Assembly: GCA_002343325.1 (NCBI GenBank)
Contig: DDSG01000039.1
Span: 1 to 5,072, forward strand
Length of the DNA stretch: 5,072 nt
Source: Phycisphaerales bacterium UBA2396
GTDB taxonomy: Bacteria > Planctomycetota > Phycisphaerae > Phycisphaerales > UBA1924
Reading direction: 5' to 3'
A program made the position numbers and the translations under genes. The notes under the pieces are model-generated. The model did no database searches. It was given only the letters and a program-made list of their open reading frames with translations, and was not told where the DNA came from. Below, in pieces: positions 1 through 5,072 of this stretch (its first letter is position 1; the number at the start of each line of letters is the position of its first letter).

Positions 1-153
1 GTCATGGGTGTGTTTGAGCAGGTTTGCAACGCACTGATTGAAGAACGTCGCCGACCCTTGGGAGACCTTGGGGAGAGCGACGCATCGTCCCAGTCTGGGG
101 ACGACCGACCCCGCCGACAATTTGGAGCCGACCGATCCGACCGCTTGCGGTGA
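1..153 (+). CDS. Possible C-terminal tail of a gene cut by the left edge
   Basis: Of the three plus frames, only the one starting at base 1 stays open; the other two hit stops within the first 40 bases. It runs to a TGA at 151-153 and reads as 50 residues. It begins VMGVFEQVCNALIEERRRPL and continues into a hydrophilic Asp/Arg/Ser-rich tail ending DRSDRLR. A helix-like segment followed by a charged, disordered tail is a common way for a cytoplasmic protein to end. I do not recognise the family. An ATG at 4-6 would alternatively allow a complete 49-residue ORF, but I see no ribosome binding site because the sequence starts there. Third positions are only moderately GC-rich, weaker than in the pilin-like gene downstream, so this is a tentative call. 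It could be non-coding. Confidence 0.35.
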   Translation, partial: VMGVFEQVCNALIEERRRPLGDLGESDASSQSGDDRPRRQFGADRSDRLR

Positions 154-398
154 AGACGACCGTTCCGCGGGAGGCTGAGGTTGTGTCGGCGAGGTCGGAG
201 CACAGGCCGCGTGGTGGCACGGCGCGGCGTCCGGGGCGACAGCATCGTTGAGGTGCGGCTTTGGGAGGTGTGGGTGCCCGGGCGGCGTTCGCCGAGTTCC
301 CAGTCGTTGGGGCCCGAGTTCTGAATGGTCGTCACTGTCACGCGGGATCGAACGGGACAGCATGGTCCCACGGCCCGCAGTTCACTGGAGTTTCATCC
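154..398. other. Non-coding leader upstream of the pilin-like gene
   Basis: No convincing gene is visible in these 245 bases. The plus frame that later encodes the pilin-like protein is open from 261, but that N-terminal extension has no export or domain logic and the ribosome binding site lies further down. I found a perfect 6-bp inverted repeat (206-211 with 223-228) and a 5-bp hairpin (354-358 with 365-369). Neither is followed by a T-run, so neither looks like an intrinsic terminator. No good -35/-10 pair was found. The promoter of the pilin-like gene should lie here or further left, but I cannot place it. Confidence 0.5.
387..390 (+). promoter_or_regulatory. Ribosome binding site deciding the pilin-like start
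   Basis: GGAG lies 8 bases before the ATG at 399. It supports this ATG over the upstream in-frame ATG at 261, which would bury the prepilin signal 46 residues inside the protein. Confidence 0.7.
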
Positions 399-1421
399 AT
401 GAAGCGTCGTTCTGGTTTCACCCTCATCGAATTGCTGGTCGTGATCGCGATCATCGCGCTCCTGATCGGCATCCTGCTGCCGGCTCTGGGTCGCGCCCGC
501 GCCCTGGCCCGCCAGATCAAGTGTGCGGCGAACGTCCGCGGTATCCACCAGGGTGCCGTCATGTTCGCCCAGAACAACAACGACCTCTACCCCCTGCCCA
601 GCGTGCTGGACAAGGCCAACACGACGATCACCGGCGTGTCGGCTCCCGGCGCGAAGGACATGACCAAGAACATCGTCTCGGTCCTGATCTTCAACCAGTT
701 CTTCGGCCCCGAGCTCTGCTGGAGCCCGGCCGAGGCGAACGGCTCGATCGTGATCGACAACGATTACCAGTACTCCGAGCCCCAAGGCGCGATGGGCAAC
801 GACAAGAAGCTGGCGCTGTGGGACCCCTGGTTCCTCGCCAGCCCGAACGATGCCGTGCAGGAGGGGAGCGGCAACCCCGGCCGCGGTTCGGCCCAGGGTA
901 ACTTCTCCTACGCCCACGCGATGCCGATCGGCGGACGTCGCAAGATCTGGAGCAACTCCTTCCAGGCGAACGAGGCGGTCTTCGGCAACCGTGGCGCTTG
1001 GTACACCCAGACGGGCGGCGCAGGGGGCACGTGGACGCTCGCGACCGGCGCCCCCGGCGACAACTCGGTCGGTACGGCGACCAGCGCTCAGCAGTCCAAC
1101 ACGCTGCTGATCCACGGCAGCCGCACGACCTGGGAAGGCAACATCGGCTACAACGACAACCGCGTGGTGTACGAGTCCCGCCCGGACCCGGACACGCTGC
1201 CCTTCACGTTCAACGGCGTGAGCGGCCAAAACCGCACGTTCTTCGACAACCTGTTCGTGAACGAGAGCGACTCGTCGCGCCTTCCATTGTCGATGAACCT
1301 GTCCAACCAGGGACAGGGAGGGAACGTTCCTGGCGCGCAGACGAACAACTACCTCCGCAACATCGCGGGCGGTCAGGCCAGCAACAACGTGTGGACGCAG
1401 ATTTCCTGGTTTGCGGACTAA
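399..1421 (+). CDS. Prepilin-type N-terminal cleavage/methylation protein (type II secretion or type IV pilin-like)
   Basis: The 340-residue product begins MKRRSGFTLIELLVVIAIIA, a textbook class III (prepilin) signal. It has a short basic leader, a predicted prepilin peptidase cut between G6 and F7, Glu at mature position 5 (E11), and one hydrophobic helix to about residue 30. The helix leads into an amphipathic stretch (GRARALARQIKCAANVRGIH), as in planctomycete members of this family. The remaining roughly 280 residues are a polar exported domain rich in Asn, Gly and Trp. A segment at residues 239-256 (HGSRTTWEGNIGYNDNRV) resembles the C-terminal signature region of planctomycete pseudopilin-like proteins, but it is not an exact H-X9-DG motif. 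The start is chosen from the GGAG at 387-390 and the signal itself. An upstream in-frame ATG at 261 is rejected. The stop is followed by a strong terminator, so the gene probably ends its transcript. By family knowledge the protein would sit in the inner membrane and be processed by a prepilin peptidase. Such proteins are very numerous in planctomycetes and their individual roles are mostly unknown. Confidence 0.93.
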   Translation: MKRRSGFTLIELLVVIAIIALLIGILLPALGRARALARQIKCAANVRGIHQGAVMFAQNNNDLYPLPSVLDKANTTITGVSAPGAKDMTKNIVSVLIFNQFFGPELCWSPAEANGSIVIDNDYQYSEPQGAMGNDKKLALWDPWFLASPNDAVQEGSGNPGRGSAQGNFSYAHAMPIGGRRKIWSNSFQANEAVFGNRGAWYTQTGGAGGTWTLATGAPGDNSVGTATSAQQSNTLLIHGSRTTWEGNIGYNDNRVVYESRPDPDTLPFTFNGVSGQNRTFFDNLFVNESDSSRLPLSMNLSNQGQGGNVPGAQTNNYLRNIAGGQASNNVWTQISWFAD

Positions 1422-1451
1422 TTGATACTGATTGACAGACTCGTATTCGTC

Positions 1452-1490
1452 GACAGGGCCCGGGCACACGCTCGGGCCGTGTCTCATTTT
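1452..1490 (+). terminator. Intrinsic terminator after the pilin-like gene
   Basis: A hairpin pairs 1452-1455 (GACA) with 1480-1483 (TGTC) and 1457-1462 (GGCCCG) with 1473-1478 (CGGGCC). One G-G mismatch separates the two stem parts and the loop is 10 bases. The stem is followed by TCATTTT at 1484-1490. It begins 30 bases after the stop codon at 1421. Confidence 0.8.
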
Positions 1491-1494
1491 GGTG

Positions 1495-1524
1495 TTGACA
1501 CGCCCGGACGAGATGTGCGATGCT
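1495..1524 (+). promoter_or_regulatory. Sigma70-type promoter for the cysteine-rich secreted protein gene
   Basis: A perfect -35 box TTGACA lies at 1495-1500. After an 18-base spacer comes GATGCT at 1519-1524, a partial match to TATAAT that keeps A at position 2 and T at positions 3 and 6. Transcription would start around 1531, giving a leader of about 50 bases before the ATG at 1580. The promoter sits 5 bases beyond the upstream T-run, as expected for a fresh transcription unit. The -35 box is clear. The -10 is moderate. Confidence 0.6.
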
Positions 1525-1568
1525 CCGCGCGGGCGGGCCGGTGGTCGGGCACCCAAGCAGTTGAACAT

Positions 1569-1573
1569 GGAGG
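1569..1573 (+). promoter_or_regulatory. Strong ribosome binding site
   Basis: GGAGG ends 6 bases before the ATG at 1580. It fixes this start over the internal in-frame ATGs at 1601 and 1610. Confidence 0.85.
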
Positions 1574-1579
1574 TGTGTC

Positions 1580-3037
1580 ATGGGACGTCGAGTGATTGGG
1601 ATGGATCGTTGGATGATCGCGGGGCTGGTCGGGATGGCGGGTTTGGCGGGCGAGGGGCGTGGGCAGTCATTGGCGGAAACCGGTGTGGGATTAGAATCAA
1701 GGTTCTTGGTATCGCTCTCGCCTGGGAGTTGGAATCTCGTCAGTTCCGTCGCGTCGGCGGAGGCCCGCGCGGCGGCGAGGTACTCTCGGGGGTCGAGTCA
1801 AACTTGTGGTCCTTGCGATTTGCACGGCGTGGAGCTTGATGAGATCGCCATCTCGTTGCCGAACGGAGGGACATACACGCAGGCGAGCATGAATTTGCTA
1901 GCGAGCAGGAACTGCACGCCTGCACCGTTCTGGCGTTCGTGTTCGAGTTTTGTACCTGATACTGGCGCAGGTGCAAGCGCGACATTGATTTCCAACTCGC
2001 ACCAGACGTATGTTTACGCGAATGCGCAAGGGGGAGCATGGGTGGGGTATCCGGCGGTTTCGAATGATTGCGAGTACGTGCGAGACTCGTTCTGTTGGCG
2101 TGACGGAACCGCGAGATTGTGCTACGGCGCGACCCACGCGTGGACTTTCGGCTCTGACGCACAGGCGGTGCCGGAGGGTGGTCGGATCGTCATCACAGGT
2201 CACCTCCGCATGGATGCACGCGGCTATGCATCGGCGGTCGATGCGAACTGCGGGACGAGTGCGAGTGTTCGCAAGCTGGGGAGGATCACCCAGCGCATCC
2301 GCATTGAAGGACCTTCCACCGACCTGGAGTACCTCTTGTGGATCGAGGCCGAGTCGGCGGCGAGCAGCGGAAGCACGCCCACATTCACGGTGTGGCCCGT
2401 GACGGGTTGGAGCTCGTCGGGGAGTTCGTCGCGGATCGTGTCATCAAGCTTCTCAGAAGCGGACGAGATCTGTTCGTCAAGTTGCAACCCACGGTGCGAT
2501 TGGGTCAAGATCGTCGATTTTGATGGTACGACTGGTGAATACCGAATCGAGATTGACGTCAACCCCGGCGAAACGTGGACAGTGACCATGCTCTCGGTCA
2601 GGGCGGGTGTGGGCGACGCCACACGGGACTTTGCATCATCCGGCGTGGAGGATGCGTGCGGCACAGGCTACTGCCCCCCAATCTCGCGAGTATCAGATGG
2701 TCAAGTGGACTATCTGGACTATCTGGCGCTTCAGCGGGCGAAGAACAAGACCACGAGCGACTGCGAGTACATCCCCGAGGCGGACTTGGATGGGGACGGC
2801 ACGGTGGAAGAATCGGAGATTGACCAGTTGATCTGCGGTCAGATGGCCGACTTTGATCTGGACGGGTCCGTGGACTTCTTTGATCTGCAGGCGTTCGAGG
2901 ACGCATTCCTAAACGCTGATTGCGCCGCGGACGTCGATCAGGACGGGTTTGTGGATTTCTTTGATAGCGACTTGTTCATGCAGTTGTTCGAGTCGACCGC
3001 GAGTTGCGACGGGGTTGTTGATTGCCCGCCGCTGTAA
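1580..3037 (+). CDS. Secreted cysteine-rich protein with C-terminal dockerin/EF-hand-like calcium loops
   Basis: The 485-residue product starts with a basic n-region and a hydrophobic core (WMIAGLVGMAGLAG, about residues 11-24). This looks like a Sec signal peptide, although the cleavage site is not clear-cut. Residues about 30-360 form a polar, Ser/Gly-rich, probably beta-rich domain with many cysteines (for example TCGPCD, and ICSSSCNPRCDW near residue 300). It matches no family I recognise. The cysteines suggest disulfides and an extracytoplasmic location. The C-terminal part holds four loops of the D-x-D-x-D-G-x-[VI]-[DE]-x-x-[DE] type. The first, at 369-380, is degenerate (Ser and Val at positions 1 and 3). 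The others, at 402-413, 424-435 and 451-462, are good. The last pair has the 27-residue spacing and Phe-Asp pattern I recall from planctomycete GC-type dockerins, but the protein runs on past the expected Gly-Cys end. By family knowledge such loops bind calcium and mediate anchoring or protein contacts. The target is unknown here. The gene has its own promoter and terminator. It uses visibly more A/T at third positions than the minus-strand genes. Confidence 0.88.
   Translation: MGRRVIGMDRWMIAGLVGMAGLAGEGRGQSLAETGVGLESRFLVSLSPGSWNLVSSVASAEARAAARYSRGSSQTCGPCDLHGVELDEIAISLPNGGTYTQASMNLLASRNCTPAPFWRSCSSFVPDTGAGASATLISNSHQTYVYANAQGGAWVGYPAVSNDCEYVRDSFCWRDGTARLCYGATHAWTFGSDAQAVPEGGRIVITGHLRMDARGYASAVDANCGTSASVRKLGRITQRIRIEGPSTDLEYLLWIEAESAASSGSTPTFTVWPVTGWSSSGSSSRIVSSSFSEADEICSSSCNPRCDWVKIVDFDGTTGEYRIEIDVNPGETWTVTMLSVRAGVGDATRDFASSGVEDACGTGYCPPISRVSDGQVDYLDYLALQRAKNKTTSDCEYIPEADLDGDGTVEESEIDQLICGQMADFDLDGSVDFFDLQAFEDAFLNADCAADVDQDGFVDFFDSDLFMQLFESTASCDGVVDCPPL
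2849..2965 (+). repeat. Duplicated calcium-loop coding repeat
   Basis: The 36 bases at 2849-2884 and 2930-2965 encode calcium loops 3 and 4 of the secreted protein and match at 30 of 36 positions. The two copies are 81 bases (27 codons) apart. This suggests internal duplication of a dockerin-like half-module, or strong constraint on both halves. Confidence 0.7.
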
Positions 3038-3059
3038 CGCGGCGTGATGGACATTGATC

Positions 3060-3098
3060 GAGGCGAGGCCGGTCGCTGGATCGGCTTCGCTTCATTTT
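3060..3098 (+). terminator. Intrinsic terminator after the secreted protein gene
   Basis: A 12-bp stem pairs 3060-3071 with 3082-3093, including two G-U wobbles, around a 10-base loop. It is followed by ATTTT (3094-3098). It starts 22 bases after the TAA at 3035-3037. Read in the minus direction the wobbles become A-C mismatches and no T-run follows, so it should work mainly for the plus-strand gene. It nevertheless fills almost all of the 63-base gap between the convergent genes. Confidence 0.85.
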
Positions 3099-3100
3099 GA

Positions 3101-4126
3101 TCATGGATTTGGTGTCGTTGCGGACAGTTCTCGGCGGAGGCGTTCGACGGCGTCGAGGAGGACCTGGTCGCCGACGAGGGTGGTCGGGGGCGGGTGTTGG
3201 CCGGTCATTCGTTCGGCGATGGCGGCGGAGGGTTGGAAGGTGATGAGGACGGCGTCGCGGGCGTCGAGTCCTTCGACGGCGTCGAGGGTGGGGAGCCCGA
3301 GCGGGAGGGGAGCGAGCCCTTGGCACCAGGGGAGGCCGGGCACGGTCCAGGGGACTTTGGAGGTTGAGGGATCGAGCCCGGTGTCGAGGTCGCGGCGGAG
3401 TGGGCGGCCGTCCTTGAACCAGAGGCCTCGGGTGAGGTCGACGGCGAGGTCGTGGGTGTGTCGTGGGGCGGCGTGAAGGGCGAGGAGTTCGGCGTGGAGG
3501 GCCCAGGTGACGGCGTGGTCCCAGTCGGAGAAGGGAGAGCGGAGGGCGCGGGCGCCGACGCGGGCGGCGACGAGGTGGGAGGTGGTGTCGTCCCAGGTGA
3601 AGGCGGAGCGTTGCTCGGAGATGCCGGGGATGGTGGAGTGGCCGTACCAGGTGGCGAGTTCGTGGTAGGTGCCGAGTTGGACGGCGGCGCGTTGGGCGGC
3701 GCGGAGGGCGATCTCGCGGGCGAGGCGTCGGCGGTCGGTCTCTGGGAGTGCGGCGAGCGCGGGGGGCGGGGTGACGATCCAGGTGACGAGGGCGCCGGAC
3801 CATTCTGTGGAGAAGGAGCCGCCGGAGGAGAGGAGGAGGGGCTCGGCGGCGCGGAAGACAAAGCGGGTGAAGTCGGTGTACTCGCGGACGTGGGAGAGGT
3901 CGAGGAAGCCGGCGCGGCAGGTGTAGATGGTGCCCCGCTCGGCGTCGGGGTGTGCGAAGTAGGAGTCGGCGCGGTGGGGGCGGATGTCGCGCGGGTCGAG
4001 AGGGGCGTAGAGGGAGGCGATGCCGGGGAAGGGGAGCGAGCCGAGGCGCATGCGCGGGGAGGATGGGGCGCAGGCGGAGAGGAGGAGGCAGGCGAGGAGT
4101 GGCGCGCCGAGGCCGCTAGGCCGCAT
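3101..4126 (-). CDS. DUF4056-type lipoprotein of unknown function
   Basis: The 341-residue product begins MRPSGLGAPLLACLLLSACA. The lipobox LSAC puts the lipidated cysteine at residue 19, so a lipoprotein exported by Sec and anchored in an envelope membrane is expected. The body matches what I remember of DUF4056: LPFPGIASLYAPLDPRD (31-47), GTIYTCRAGFLDLSHVREYT (65-84), TYHELATWYGHST (153-165) and SAFTWDDTTSHLVAARVG (174-191). Residues C70, H79, H155, E156, D179 and D180 fall in these blocks and could be catalytic or metal-binding. That is inference, and HELAT is not an HExxH zinc motif. The length is usual for the family. The same frame is open far upstream, but that part is a Pro/Ser-rich shadow of the glycosyltransferase gene, so the ATG at 4126 just before the lipobox is chosen. 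No Shine-Dalgarno is visible before it. The start lies 11 bases inside the end of the preceding gene, which suggests translational coupling. Confidence 0.88.
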   Translation of the reverse strand: MRPSGLGAPLLACLLLSACAPSSPRMRLGSLPFPGIASLYAPLDPRDIRPHRADSYFAHPDAERGTIYTCRAGFLDLSHVREYTDFTRFVFRAAEPLLLSSGGSFSTEWSGALVTWIVTPPPALAALPETDRRRLAREIALRAAQRAAVQLGTYHELATWYGHSTIPGISEQRSAFTWDDTTSHLVAARVGARALRSPFSDWDHAVTWALHAELLALHAAPRHTHDLAVDLTRGLWFKDGRPLRRDLDTGLDPSTSKVPWTVPGLPWCQGLAPLPLGLPTLDAVEGLDARDAVLITFQPSAAIAERMTGQHPPPTTLVGDQVLLDAVERLRRELSATTPNP

Positions 4127-5072
4127 GGACGGATGGTACGTCGGAGCGGAGGAGCGACGAGAAGTGTGCTTCGTAGGCGCGGTTGATGGGGGCGTAGTCG
4201 AGGCGATCGAGTGCGCGGCGTTGCTGGCGGCGGGCGGCGTGTTGGCGGAGGTCGCGGGAGGTGATCCAGTCGTGGGCGCGCTGCCAGTAGGCGGCGGGGT
4301 CGGGCGTGGGGAGGGCGTCGTCGCCGACGAGGAGGGCGCCGATGCACTCGGCGTGTCGGTCGCCGGCGTGCATGGCGAGGACGGGGACGGCGGCGCCCAT
4401 CGCCTCGATGACGGAGTTGCCGCCGCCCTCGGGGTATTCGTTGAGGAGGAGGTCGGCGGCCTTGAGTGCGGGGCGGATGTCGGTGCGGCGGCCGGCGAAG
4501 ACGCAGCGGTCGCGGACGCCGGCGGCGAGGAGGATGTCCTCGACGGGGCGGAAGTCGCCCGGGCCGATGGCGAGCCAATGGGCCTGGGGGTGGAGGCGGA
4601 GGAAACGGGCGAGGTCGTGGGCGAAGGTGGTGGCGAGGAGCCTGCGCGGGAGGACGTTGCCGGCCGAGGCGAGGACGGGGGCGTGCTCGGGCAGGCCCAG
4701 CGCGGCGCGGGGTTCGGGGGTGATGGCGGGCCCGGAGGCGGCGTCGCCCCCCGAGGTTTCGACGTGCAGGGGCGTGATGCCGAGGGATTCGAGGAAGGGG
4801 GCGTCGAGGCGGTGGCGGTGGGTGTTGTTGCTGATGACGGCGTCGACGCCGCGGATCGGGAGGGGGACCCCGATGGAGAGGTTGACCTGCGTGGGGGCGA
4901 CGCGGGCGGCGAAGAGGGCGGCGTGGACGGGGCAGGCGGGGCTGGCGACGGCGGCGAAGAGGGCGGGGCGGAAGGCGCGGGCGAGGTTGATCGCCTGCTC
5001 GATGGCGTCGAGGAGCGTGCCGGAGGTGGGGACGAGGGCGACGGCGGCGACGCGGCGCGCACGGCGGAGGAG
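4116..5072 (-). CDS. GT-B glycosyltransferase-like protein (GT4-like), 5' end missing
   Basis: The frame is open from the right edge to a TAG at 4116-4118, giving 318 residues without an N-terminus. Only the last 94 residues follow an in-frame ATG, so a start-based search would miss most of this gene. The order of elements fits the GT-B fold. Residues 1-110 are the end of an N-terminal Rossmann-like domain (RVAPTQVNLSIGVPLPIRGV at 57-75 resembles the OGT/GT4-type acceptor-side region). Then comes a donor-side domain with APVLASAGNVLPRR (131-144), HWLAIGPGDFRPVEDILLAA (165-184) and DRCVFAGRRTDIRPALKAAD (188-207). The segment EYPEGGGNSVIEAMGAAVPV (212-231) carries E215-x7-E223, the E-x7-E signature of retaining GT4-like enzymes that contacts the nucleotide-sugar donor. 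The expected reaction is sugar transfer from a nucleotide sugar, probably in the cytoplasm. Donor and acceptor cannot be told. Third codon positions are nearly all G or C, which generates long antisense frames. The stop lies inside the start of the downstream lipoprotein gene, so the two form an operon. Confidence 0.87.
   Translation of the reverse strand, partial: LLRRARRVAAVALVPTSGTLLDAIEQAINLARAFRPALFAAVASPACPVHAALFAARVAPTQVNLSIGVPLPIRGVDAVISNNTHRHRLDAPFLESLGITPLHVETSGGDAASGPAITPEPRAALGLPEHAPVLASAGNVLPRRLLATTFAHDLARFLRLHPQAHWLAIGPGDFRPVEDILLAAGVRDRCVFAGRRTDIRPALKAADLLLNEYPEGGGNSVIEAMGAAVPVLAMHAGDRHAECIGALLVGDDALPTPDPAAYWQRAHDWITSRDLRQHAARRQQRRALDRLDYAPINRAYEAHFSSLLRSDVPSVHAA

Noticed and set aside
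206..228. 6-bp inverted repeat that could be a terminator for the left-edge gene
   Set aside because: No T-run follows, and stems of this length are common by chance in GC-rich DNA.
261..398. In-frame 46-residue extension of the pilin-like protein
   Set aside because: It would place the prepilin leader internally, has no ribosome binding site of its own, and does not resemble a leader. The GGAG at 387-390 supports the start at 399.
393..1568. 391-residue minus-strand frame opposite the pilin-like gene
   Set aside because: It is a shadow of the pilin-like gene with Arg/Val-rich composition. It also crosses the terminator and promoter region.
2706..2726. Short tandem repeat TGGACTATC, just over two copies
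   Set aside because: It encodes VDYLDYL within the degenerate first calcium loop and is explained by the protein sequence. It is too short to call a functional repeat.
3452..4186. 244-residue plus-strand frame rich in Gly, Glu, Val and Ala
   Set aside because: It lies antisense to the DUF4056 lipoprotein gene, has biased low-complexity composition, and has no domain or ribosome binding site. It is explained by G/C at third positions of the real gene.
3205..4578. 457-residue minus-strand frame rich in Arg, Pro and Ser
   Set aside because: It spans both minus-strand genes in a wrong frame and has no recognisable motif.
4127..5062. N-terminal 312 residues of a long minus-strand frame continuous with the lipoprotein
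   Set aside because: The stretch is almost only Pro, Ser, Thr and Ala, the typical shadow of a GC-rich gene in another frame. The adjacent minus frame encodes the glycosyltransferase there, and a lipobox signal starts at 4126.

Overview
The window looks like chromosomal DNA of a high-GC planctomycete, most likely from the Phycisphaerae. Three things suggest this: a very large-type prepilin-like protein carrying a class III signal, a secreted cysteine-rich protein ending in dockerin/EF-hand calcium loops, and a DUF4056-type lipoprotein. This assignment rests on family recollection and composition, not on a marker gene.

Layout. Bases 1-153 carry the probable C-terminal tail of a plus-strand gene cut by the left edge. 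Bases 154-398 are a non-coding leader with only weak inverted repeats. Bases 399-1421 (+) encode a 340-residue prepilin-type protein with a good ribosome binding site. A strong terminator (1452-1490) follows, and almost directly after it comes a sigma70-like promoter with a perfect -35 box (1495-1524). That promoter drives bases 1580-3037 (+), a 485-residue exported protein with about twenty cysteines and four calcium-loop-like segments at its C-terminus. Its gene ends at a second strong hairpin terminator (3060-3098).

The right part is on the minus strand and converges on that terminator. A GT-B glycosyltransferase-like gene enters from the right edge (5072 down to 4116, 5' end missing). It overlaps by 11 bases a 341-residue lipoprotein gene (4126 down to 3101) of the DUF4056 type. 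The two are very probably co-transcribed and translationally coupled.

How the genes work together. The two plus-strand genes both encode cell-surface or exported proteins but appear to be separate transcription units. The minus-strand pair is a small operon of a sugar-transfer enzyme and an envelope lipoprotein of unknown function. No RNA gene, mobile element, CRISPR array or recognised defence system is visible. The extreme GC content at codon third positions creates many long antisense open frames, which I have left out.
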